Shown in pieces: positions 1 through 5,572 of a stretch of DNA of 5,738 nucleotides. Under the pieces are notes generated by a model, which did no database searches, was not told the origin of the DNA, and saw nothing but the letters and a program-made list of their open reading frames with translations. Positions within the stretch are counted from its first letter, which is position 1; the number at the start of each line of letters is the position of its first letter. This DNA comes from Sedimenticola sp. (GTDB lineage: Bacteria > Pseudomonadota > Gammaproteobacteria > Chromatiales > Chromatiaceae). A program made the position numbers and the translations under genes. Location: assembly GCA_030619405.1 (NCBI GenBank), contig JAUXBK010000176.1, positions 1 to 5,738 of the forward strand, in the 5' to 3' direction.

Positions 1-253
1 CACCATGATTAGATCATGGATATATAACTTATTAGTTCTAATAGAAAAATACATTTTCAGACGAAAATTGGACACTCTGCAACGAGTACAGCCCGTTGCC
101 GACACCAAAAAAATGACCGGATTTACAGGATTGTTCAGGATTAACAGAATTACATAAACCTGTAAATCCTGTTAATCCTGTCCATTTATTGAGACGATTT
201 TGAACGGAAATGGCGAGGTCTGTCCTCGGTCCTCGGCCCTGTATTTCCTGCCT
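1..253. other. Gene-free stretch downstream of prlC
   Basis: No convincing gene is visible here. Positions 1-110 are clearly more AT-rich than the rest of the window. A small perfect palindrome with 7-bp arms lies at 3-9 and 13-19 (CCATGAT/ATCATGG, 3-base loop). A 50-codon ATG-started frame at 5-157 (plus) reads straight through the repeat described separately and has no recognisable protein character. Next to the prlC stop, at 223-236, is a two-copy tandem of TCCTCGG. No T-rich stem-loop typical of an intrinsic terminator for prlC is evident, although the repeat hairpin at 119-180 could act as a transcript 3' end. Confidence 0.6.
117..183. repeat. Inverted GGATTTACAGG / AGGATTAACAG repeat
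   Basis: Two families of arms overlap. GGATTTACAGG (119-129) is the exact reverse complement of CCTGTAAATCC (159-169), and CAGGATTAACAG (136-147) is the exact reverse complement of CTGTTAATCCTG (169-180). The transcript could therefore fold in two ways. The unit GGATT(T/A)ACAG is also repeated in tandem within each arm. Repeats of this wording are scattered through intergenic DNA of many bacterial genomes; that is general recollection, not a search. The element lies about 70 bases past the prlC stop and may form the 3' end of that transcript. Confidence 0.75.
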
Positions 254-2296
254 TTATCCGCTCTCTTCTGAAATACCGCTGTGGTGCAGCAGGGCGTCGA
301 TCCGGGGCTCGCGCCCCCGGAAGGAAACGAACAGTTCCATAGCATCCTTCGAACCGCCCTGCTCCAGGATGTTGTGCAGAAACGACTCGCCGGTGACTCG
401 GTCGAAGATGCCTCGCTCCTCGAACAGGGAGTAGGCGTCGGCAGAGAGCACCTCGGCCCACTTGTAGCTGTAGTAGCCGGCGGCGTAACCACCGGCGAAG
501 ATGTGGGAGAAACCATGAGCAAAGCGGTTCCAGCGGGGAGGCCGGACTACTGCCACCTGCTCCCGTACCTCCTCCAGGATCTGGTAGACGCGCCCTCCCC
601 GCCCCGGGTCGTACTCCCGATAGATGCGGAAATCGAACAGGCTGAACTCCAGCTGCCGCACCATCTGCATGGCGGACTGAAAGTTCTTTGCCGCCTTCAT
701 CTTGTGGTACAGCACATCCGGAATCGGCTCACCAGTCTCGAAGTGGCCCGAGATCAGGTCCAGAGCCTCGCGCTCCCAGCACCAGTTTTCCATGAACTGG
801 CTGGGCAGCTCCACTGCATCCCAGGCGACGCCACTGATGCCGGCCACCGCCGGATAATTGATCTTTGTGAGCAGATGGTGCAGGCCATGACCGAACTCGT
901 GGAACAGGGTCTCCACCTCATCATGGGTAAACAGGGCCGGCTTGTCCCCTACCGGTGGCGAGAAATTGCAGGTGAGGTAGGCGACCGGGACCTGATCCAC
1001 CTGGTCGTTGAACAGGCGGCTGATGCAGTCGTCCATCCAGGCCCCCCCCCGTTTCTTGGGGCGGGCGTAGAGATCCAGATAGAACTCCCCTCGGAGCACC
1101 CCATCCAAATCACGGATCTCGAAGAAACGGACATCCGGATGCCAGCTGTCGACCCCCTCCACCTCGGTGATTTCTATACCATAGAGCCGGTTGACCACCG
1201 CGAACATGCCGGGCAGCACCCGGATCTCCGGGAAGTAGGGTTTCAACTCCTCCTGGCTGATGCCGTAACGGTGCTGGCGCAGCTTCTCCGAGTAGTAGCC
1301 GATGTCCCATGCCTCCAGCTCATCCGCCCCATGCCGTTCCCGGGCGAACCGCTTCAACTCCGCCAGCTCGTTTTCAGCCTGGGATCTGGAGCGCTCCGCC
1401 AGATCAGTGAGGAACGCCATCACCTGATCGCAGGAATGGGCCATCTTGCGCACCAGTGAGCGCTCGGCGTGGTTTTCAAAACCGAGCAACCGGGACTGTT
1501 CGTGGCGCAGGACCAGGATCTGCTCCATGGTCTCACTGTTGTCCCACTCACCGGCATGGGGACCCTGGTCGGAGGCACGGGTGGAAAAGGTCTGATACAG
1601 CTCCCGGCGCAGGCCCCGATCGTCGGCATAGGTCATCACCGGCAGGTAGGAGGGGAACTCGAGAGTCAGCATCCACCCCCCCTTCCCCCGCTGCTCTGCG
1701 GTCTGATGCGCCAGTCCCAGGGCCGATTCCGGCAGACCGGCCAGCTCCCCCTCATCGGTGATCAGCTTGCTCCAGGCGTTGGTGGCATCCAGCAAGTTCT
1801 CCTCGAACCGGCTGGTCAGTTTCGACAATTGCCGACTGATCTCCTTGAAGCGGGCTTTTGCTGCGGGTGGCAGGTCGACACCGGACAGGTGGAAGTCTCG
1901 CAGGGCGTTTTCCAGCAGTTTGCGCTGGGCCCGATCCAGGGGCTCATCCCCTTCAGACACCGCCTTGTAGGCGGCGAACAGCCGCTCGTTTTGCCCCATC
2001 TCGGTGGCATATTCACTCAACTTGGGGAGACAGGCGTTATATACCTCCCGCAGTTCATCGCTGTTGACCACCGAGTTCATATGGCTCACCGGCGACCAGG
2101 TGCGGCCCAGCCGGTCGTTGAGCATCTCAAGCGGCTCCACCAGACTGCTCCAGTTGTAACAACCCCCTTGCGCCAGCAGAGATTCCGTGCGCGCCCTCCC
2201 CTCTGCCAGCAACCGGTCGATGGCCGGCTCCACATGCTCCGGTTTGATCTTCGAGAAAGGGGGAAGGCCCTCGAGATTGAGCAGGGGATTTACCAT
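254..2296 (-). CDS. prlC: Oligopeptidase A (M3 family zinc metallopeptidase)
   Basis: Cytoplasmic zinc endopeptidase of the M3 (thimet oligopeptidase) family. In E. coli the enzyme (OpdA/PrlC) degrades short peptides, including cleaved lipoprotein signal peptides. The zinc site is intact: HEFGH at residues 466-470 supplies H466 and H470 with catalytic E467, and E496 in AVELPSQF is the expected third ligand. The conserved substrate-binding block HIFAGGYAAGYYSY spans 598-611, and RGGAWMDD spans 416-423. The length of 680 aa equals the E. coli protein, and the N-terminus (NPLLNLEGLPPFSKI) aligns from residue 3, which fixes the ATG. A GAGGAG ribosome-binding site lies at 2308-2313, 11 bases upstream of the start. 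In E. coli rsmJ follows prlC; here no gene follows within the window. A MITE sits directly upstream of the leader. Codons 416-419 contain a run of nine G. Confidence 0.97.
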   Translation of the reverse strand: MVNPLLNLEGLPPFSKIKPEHVEPAIDRLLAEGRARTESLLAQGGCYNWSSLVEPLEMLNDRLGRTWSPVSHMNSVVNSDELREVYNACLPKLSEYATEMGQNERLFAAYKAVSEGDEPLDRAQRKLLENALRDFHLSGVDLPPAAKARFKEISRQLSKLTSRFEENLLDATNAWSKLITDEGELAGLPESALGLAHQTAEQRGKGGWMLTLEFPSYLPVMTYADDRGLRRELYQTFSTRASDQGPHAGEWDNSETMEQILVLRHEQSRLLGFENHAERSLVRKMAHSCDQVMAFLTDLAERSRSQAENELAELKRFARERHGADELEAWDIGYYSEKLRQHRYGISQEELKPYFPEIRVLPGMFAVVNRLYGIEITEVEGVDSWHPDVRFFEIRDLDGVLRGEFYLDLYARPKKRGGAWMDDCISRLFNDQVDQVPVAYLTCNFSPPVGDKPALFTHDEVETLFHEFGHGLHHLLTKINYPAVAGISGVAWDAVELPSQFMENWCWEREALDLISGHFETGEPIPDVLYHKMKAAKNFQSAMQMVRQLEFSLFDFRIYREYDPGRGGRVYQILEEVREQVAVVRPPRWNRFAHGFSHIFAGGYAAGYYSYKWAEVLSADAYSLFEERGIFDRVTGESFLHNILEQGGSKDAMELFVSFRGREPRIDALLHHSGISEESG
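1042..1050 (-). other. G9 homopolymer inside prlC
   Basis: On the coding (minus) strand this is nine consecutive G, spanning codons Arg416-Gly417-Gly418-Ala419 in the conserved RGGAW block. The frame is intact as given. A one-base slip would end the protein before the zinc-binding HEFGH at 466-470, giving an inactive product. It may be chance from GC-rich codon use, a sequencing-error hotspot or a slippage site. Confidence 0.6.
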
Positions 2297-2320
2297 TAGA
2301 TGCGGGTCTCCTCATTTACC

Positions 2321-2492
2321 TGAAACCTAGATCCTGCAAGTATTCGCACGCACATAGCACAACCTCTTGTTCCGTATAGCGATATGAAAAACCTCGGCAA
2401 TCACAATAAGGATTCCACTCAATTTTTCATTCGCTCTACGAAACAATAGCTTGCACTCTGTACGCACGACTACCTGCAGGATCTAGGTGATA
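2321..2492. mobile_element. MITE-like element with IS1380-type ends (162 bp plus TSD)
   Basis: CCTAGATCCTGCA at 2326-2338 is exactly repeated in inverse as TGCAGGATCTAGG at 2475-2487. The similarity continues inward to about 28 bases per end (23 of 28 identical, with most differences being transitions). The element is flanked by TGAAA (2321-2325) and TGATA (2488-2492), a 5-bp duplication with one mismatch. The terminus CCTAGAT and a 5-bp duplication match the pattern known for IS1380-family elements such as ISEcp1 (terminal repeat CCTAGATTCTACGT). No transposase frame fits in 162 bp, so it would be a non-autonomous derivative mobilised in trans. It lies between the hydrolase stop and the prlC leader, only 24 bases from the prlC start. 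The family assignment is inference; the repeat structure is seen directly. Confidence 0.75.
2373..2400 (-). promoter_or_regulatory. Weak candidate promoter for prlC inside the MITE
   Basis: On the minus strand, TTGCCG (2400-2395) and TATACG (2378-2373) are separated by 16 bases and match the sigma-70 consensus at 4 of 6 positions each. Transcription would start about 70 bases before the prlC ATG. The match is weak and could be chance. It is listed because the element separates prlC from any promoter farther upstream, so prlC must either use a promoter in this region or be read through from the hydrolase gene. Confidence 0.2.
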
Positions 2493-2557
2493 GGCCGAGA
2501 GTTTACCATTCCAGTGGGGTGTGCAGAAATCATTACCTGTCCTCCCCCGAAACTCAT

Positions 2558-3238
2558 TCACGTTTTCGAGGCTTCGGCAGCTTGTGCGCCTCCGCCACCG
2601 AAGCGCCCGGAACGTAAGAAAGAGCAGACCTTACCCGCCACCTCGGCGGAGAAGATCAACCCGGTGTGGCTCGCCACCACGGTGACGAAATCGTCCGCCC
2701 CATCGAGATGGGTCTCCGCCAGGGAGACGACCCCGTCGTTGACCCCGCTCAGACCGCCGAACAGCAGGCCAAGGCCAATTCCGCGGGTTCCCGCGATCAC
2801 CCCCAGCGCCTGTGCCCCGCTCCAGGGAGACACGCCGTCCACCAGCCCCCGCAGGCTTCTGCCCAGCAGCGGGCGCAGCAGCTTTCTACCTGCCAGGACC
2901 CGGGCCACACCACTGCCGCGCACCGGCGACCCCAGCAATACCACCCGCCCCGCAGGTAGCCCCCGATGCCGGTCGAGCAGGTGCATCACCACGATTCCAC
3001 CCAGGCTGTGGGCCACCAGATGCACCTGCTTCAGCCCCAGCCGGCGGATATATGCCGCCAGCCGGTCTGCATTCGCCTGTGGTGTGCCGAGCACCGAGTG
3101 ATAGTGCAAGTAGCGGGGGTCAAAACCGCAGGCCGCCAGCCGCCTCCCGAGCCAGAGCAGCTCCAGCCCGTTCATCCAGATACCATGCACCAGCACCACC
3201 GTCTCTCTGCTGCCCGACACCTTCGCCATCCTGCTCAT
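2558..3238 (-). CDS. Alpha/beta hydrolase, lipase/esterase-like
   Basis: A 226-residue serine hydrolase of the alpha/beta fold, substrate unknown. The protein starts almost directly with the first core strand and oxyanion region VVLVHGIWMNG (residues 14-24). The nucleophile elbow is AHSLGG at 76-81 with Ser78. The likely acid is Asp168 in GVNDGVVS and the likely histidine is His191 in ASHTGL, giving a complete Ser-Asp-His triad in the expected order. No signal peptide or membrane segment is evident, so it is probably cytoplasmic. The arrangement resembles short lipase/esterase and PGAP1-like (DUF676-type) hydrolases. The ATG at 3238 has no good Shine-Dalgarno sequence; a second ATG three codons in is also possible, but the only purine-rich AGG abuts it. 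The gene is divergent from the HDOD gene and co-directional with prlC. Confidence 0.88.
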   Translation of the reverse strand: MSRMAKVSGSRETVVLVHGIWMNGLELLWLGRRLAACGFDPRYLHYHSVLGTPQANADRLAAYIRRLGLKQVHLVAHSLGGIVVMHLLDRHRGLPAGRVVLLGSPVRGSGVARVLAGRKLLRPLLGRSLRGLVDGVSPWSGAQALGVIAGTRGIGLGLLFGGLSGVNDGVVSLAETHLDGADDFVTVVASHTGLIFSAEVAGKVCSFLRSGRFGGGGAQAAEASKT

Positions 3239-3406
3239 CGATAAAGATACCCGGTGATCCGTCGCTATTTCATAGAGGATATCCTAATACACAGAAGTCA
3301 GAAGTCAGAAGTCAGAAGTCAGAATGGGGTCGCTGCGGTCCCGAAAGGTTCCCCCGGGTTTTATCAATTACTGAATTTTTAAAAGAATACAGGAGACGGT
3401 TCCATC
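3239..3406. other. Divergent spacer between hydrolase and HDOD gene
   Basis: This 168-base spacer must hold the start signals of two divergent genes. It contains a 10-bp perfect palindrome AGGATATCCT (3276-3285), the heptad repeat listed separately, and an AT-rich patch at 3359-3390. A ribosome-binding site AGGAG lies at 3391-3395, 11 bases before the HDOD start. In the AT-rich patch, TTATCA (3361-3366) and AAGAAT (3383-3388) spaced by 16 bases are a weak sigma-70-like pair. No gene is visible. Confidence 0.5.
3294..3321. repeat. Four perfect tandem copies of GAAGTCA
   Basis: The heptamer GAAGTCA is repeated four times without error from 3294 to 3321 and is followed by a partial unit (GAA). 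A seven-base unit does not preserve reading frame, but the array is outside coding sequence. It lies about 85 bases upstream of the HDOD start and about 55 bases upstream of the hydrolase start, so copy-number changes would alter promoter spacing for one or both. Confidence 0.9.
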
Positions 3407-5167
3407 ATGCCCGCCAGCCTAAACGATTGGGCCGACCGCCTGCGGGGACAGCCTCTGCCGGCGATGTCCCTCACCATTCAGCGTATCACCCGGCTGATCG
3501 ACAGCCCCAGCACCACCAATGCAGACTATCAGCGCGTGATTGGCAGAGACCCGGGGTTCACCCTCTCCCTGTTCCGCCATTTCGTCGACAGCGGCCTCAC
3601 CCCCCGCGAACCGGTCACCACCCTGGCCCACAGCATCGCATTGCTGGGCCTGGCACCGGTCATCGAGGGCACCCGGCTGCCCCGGATCAAGAAGCCGGTC
3701 CCGGGTGGCGGCAATCAAGGTATCTACCGCTGTTATGCACAGGGCGCGCATGCCGCCTGGTACGCCAGCAACTGGGCTCAGGCGCTGGGTGAAGCCAACC
3801 CGGAAGAGATGGGCATCGCCGCCCTGCTCCACCACTGTGGTGAAATGGCCCTCTGGGCCAACGCCCGGGAGGAGATGCGGAAGATCGAGCGGCATGTGGA
3901 AGGCGGCCTCAGCCAGGACAACGCCGCCCTGGCCGTGCTGGGATTCACCCTCGGGCAGCTCAGCCAGGCCCTGGCCGGACGCTGGGGACTGCCACCCCTG
4001 ACGCAGGAGGCACTGCAGCCCTTCGGCGGATTTCGGCCACGGGCGATCGGGGTGATGCTGGCCGCAGAGCTGGCCCGGGCCTCTTCCCGGGACTGGGGTT
4101 CAGACGAGACCCGGGAGCTGCTGGAGCTGGTGGCCGAGCGCCAACACCTCACCCTGGATCGAGCCACGGGAATGGTGCACCGGCTGTCGGTCGAGCTCGC
4201 CCGGGAGCTGCGGGGGCTCCCCCTGCCGGTCGCCGCCTTCGACCTGATCCTGTCGGCGCCGCCAGCCACCCTGGCTGAAGAGACAATGTCTCAGTCCGCT
4301 GCGACGATCCTTGCGGCAGCCACAACGGCTGCCCCTGCTGTTGCGGACAGCGTCGAGCAACAGAAAGAAGGTGCCGTTGAGACAGCCGCTGCCCCGCTGC
4401 TGGAGACGATCTCTCCCGCTCCCCCGCTCCCGCCTGCCGGCCCGGAGGAAAATCCGCCGGATTCTCCACCCCGGGCAGGCGAGGGGGGGACTTTTCAGCC
4501 ATCAGAGCCGCTGGAACCAACCGCCCGGGCCGCCGCGCCGACGAATGCCCGCCAAACGACAATCAACGAGAAATCATCCACGAAAACATCTACCGGCAGC
4601 ATCAAGGCCAGCGCCAGCCCGCGCCCGGTCAGCAACTATAAGCCCCCGAAAAAAGAGCGCCCGGCCGCACCCGCAAGCAGGACCGGCACCACCACAACAC
4701 CGGAAACGCATGATCAGGCCCTGCAGCAGAGCTTCGGCCTGGCACTGCGGAAGCTGCACGACAGTGCTGGCATGGACCGGGCCATGTTCGCCATGCTCAC
4801 CCCGGACAAAAAATCACTGCGCGCCCGGTTTGTCATCGGCGCCGGCAAGGAGGCGCCGATCCGCCGGTTTCAACTCAACGTGGAACAGCGCCACCTCTTC
4901 TCCCTGCTGCTGACGAAACCCCAGGAATTCTGGCTCAACAGCAGCAATCGGAAGAAATATCTGCCCCTGATCCCATCCAGCCTGCACGACACCCTCGACA
5001 CCCGGGGATTCTTCGTCACCTCTGTGTTCGTACGCAATCGTCCCCTGGGGATCCTCTACGGCGACTGCAGCGACGCCAGCACCCTGGACCAGCACGCCTT
5101 CGCCCGGTTCAAACAGATCACCCGGCAGCTCTGCGACCAGCTGGGGGGGGCAGAAGAGAGAGGGTAG
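3407..5167 (+). CDS. HDOD domain protein with GAF-like C-terminal region
   Basis: A 586-residue predicted cytoplasmic signalling protein with three parts. Residues 1 to about 280 are an HDOD domain: the N-terminal LPAMSLTIQRITRLI helix, the RVIGRDPGFTLSLFRHF motif (43-59), the HSIALLGLAPV helix (75-85) and ALLHHCGEMALW at 139-150. The last keeps a histidine but has no HD pair, as is usual for HDOD domains, which are not proven phosphohydrolases. Residues about 281-435 form a linker rich in Ala, Pro and Thr. Residues about 436-580 form a compact alpha/beta domain (FGLALRKLHDSAGMDRAMFAML, then FVTSVFVRNRPLGILYGD at 536-553) that resembles a GAF domain. HDOD proteins act in bacterial signalling, often with cyclic-di-GMP or chemosensory systems; the specific role is unknown. 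The ATG at 3407 follows AGGAG at 3391. No partner gene is adjacent. Confidence 0.85.
   Translation: MPASLNDWADRLRGQPLPAMSLTIQRITRLIDSPSTTNADYQRVIGRDPGFTLSLFRHFVDSGLTPREPVTTLAHSIALLGLAPVIEGTRLPRIKKPVPGGGNQGIYRCYAQGAHAAWYASNWAQALGEANPEEMGIAALLHHCGEMALWANAREEMRKIERHVEGGLSQDNAALAVLGFTLGQLSQALAGRWGLPPLTQEALQPFGGFRPRAIGVMLAAELARASSRDWGSDETRELLELVAERQHLTLDRATGMVHRLSVELARELRGLPLPVAAFDLILSAPPATLAEETMSQSAATILAAATTAAPAVADSVEQQKEGAVETAAAPLLETISPAPPLPPAGPEENPPDSPPRAGEGGTFQPSEPLEPTARAAAPTNARQTTINEKSSTKTSTGSIKASASPRPVSNYKPPKKERPAAPASRTGTTTTPETHDQALQQSFGLALRKLHDSAGMDRAMFAMLTPDKKSLRARFVIGAGKEAPIRRFQLNVEQRHLFSLLLTKPQEFWLNSSNRKKYLPLIPSSLHDTLDTRGFFVTSVFVRNRPLGILYGDCSDASTLDQHAFARFKQITRQLCDQLGGAEERG
4421..4489. 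repeat. Palindromic element embedded in the HDOD linker
   Basis: CGCCTGCC (4431-4438) is the exact inverse of GGCAGGCG (4474-4481). The match continues outward with gaps, a C-rich left side (4421-4430) against a seven-G run (4483-4489). It also continues inward as CCGG arms and a central AATCC/GGATT pair (4451-4455 and 4459-4463). The result is a nested imperfect palindrome of nearly 70 bases. It is translated in frame as part of the Pro-rich linker (residues about 339-361, including SPPRAGEGG). Peptides of that composition are typical of GC-rich palindromic repeats that have landed in coding DNA. Confidence 0.6.
5143..5150 (+). other. G8 homopolymer at the 3' end of the HDOD gene
   Basis: Eight consecutive G encode Gly580-Gly581 and the first base of Ala582, five codons before the stop. 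A slip here would change only the last few residues and move the stop, so it is unlikely to affect folding of the GAF-like region. Confidence 0.5.
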
Positions 5168-5233
5168 CGGACAGAAGACAACATTGACGCAGCCCTGACC
5201 TGCCAAAGTCCATATCATTACCCATATCTAGGT

Positions 5234-5389
5234 GAGAATAAAATCGGAGATATTGCGGTCAGCTGTGCCATAAAGATGCCTATGCGATTCGGCCCAAGTC
5301 TGCTGAAGAGTGACGATGAGGTCCTGATGCAAGACGGTATCTCCCGTATCGTAAATGGCAAACTGGAACCTGATTACCTGCGTGTCTAA
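5234..5389 (+). pseudogene. GxxExxY-family gene remnant, ends fused, middle missing
   Basis: Translation from 5234 to the TAA at 5387 gives 51 residues. The first 26 (ENKIGDIAVSCAIK...RFGPSLLKS) match the N-terminus typical of GxxExxY proteins (ENEIG...CAIKVH..LGPGLLES). The next residues, EVLMQDGISRIVNGKLE, match the usual C-terminal end of the same family (...L.KDGI.RIVNGL). Intact members are about 125-130 aa and carry the PDDEXK-like core with GxxExxY between these two parts; here about 75-80 residues are absent. No ATG, GTG or TTG in this frame lies between the HDOD stop and the first conserved residue. The frame happens to be that of the HDOD gene, just past its TAG. The identification rests on recalled family consensus. 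It is almost certainly nonfunctional. Confidence 0.65.
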
Positions 5390-5424
5390 GCTATGCTCCA
5401 AGGCAAGGGGCAGTCTGGACGTTG

Positions 5425-5515
5425 TAGGGGGGATAAACGTAGCGCATCCACCATCCCGGGCGTTGCGGCATGTGGTCAGACCATTGGTGGATGCGGCGCG
5501 CATAAGTGTCGTGCA
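5425..5515. repeat. REP/BIME-like imperfect palindrome
   Basis: CGCATCCACCA (5443-5453) is the exact inverse of TGGTGGATGCG (5485-5495). Farther out the arms are similar but decayed: GGATAAACGTAG on the left against GCGCGCATAAGTG on the right. The wording (GGATAA..GCGCATCCACC, then GGTGGATGCG..) is that of a widespread proteobacterial intergenic repeat often associated with REP-associated tyrosine transposases; that association is recalled, not tested. No transposase gene is in the window. It could form a hairpin in transcripts running into the radical SAM gene. Confidence 0.65.
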
Positions 5516-5531
5516 AATCGAAAGTTGGGAG

Positions 5532-5537
5532 TATAGT
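5532..5537 (+). promoter_or_regulatory. Candidate -10 box for the radical SAM gene
   Basis: TATAGT matches the sigma-70 -10 consensus at five of six positions and would start transcription near 5544, about 29 bases before the proposed start codon. There is no good -35 hexamer at the right distance (around 5509-5514 the sequence is TCGTGC), so an activator or another sigma factor would be needed if this is real. Confidence 0.25.
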
Positions 5538-5572
5538 GACCCGCTCATTCAGCTTCGACCCACAGGTATCCT

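Noticed and set aside
5..157. 50-codon plus-strand frame at the left edge
   Set aside because: Its 3' third is just translation of the GGATTTACAGG repeat and the rest has no recognisable features; it could be the tail of a gene beyond the window, but nothing supports this.
281..1459. 392-codon open frame on the plus strand opposite prlC
   Set aside because: It lies wholly antisense to a near-certain prlC and has no recognisable motifs; GC-rich third positions commonly leave such long antisense frames open.
1469..2299. 276-codon open frame on the plus strand opposite the 5' half of prlC
   Set aside because: It is antisense to prlC, its composition is atypical, and it has no domain or ribosome-binding evidence.
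3276..3285. Perfect palindrome AGGATATCCT as an operator
   Set aside because: A single 10-bp palindrome is too common to assign a regulator without a second copy or a known binding motif.
3294..3321. CRISPR-like array
   Set aside because: The units are seven bases, contiguous and without spacers, so this is a simple tandem repeat.
2812..3792. 326-codon plus-strand frame crossing the hydrolase, the spacer and the HDOD start
   Set aside because: It crosses the heptad repeat and overlaps two well-supported genes in other frames; its Pro/Ala/Arg-rich translation is typical of a shadow frame.
5228..5548. 106-codon minus-strand frame in the spacer before the radical SAM gene
   Set aside because: It is antisense to the GxxExxY remnant and runs through the palindromic repeat; the translation shows no coherent domain.
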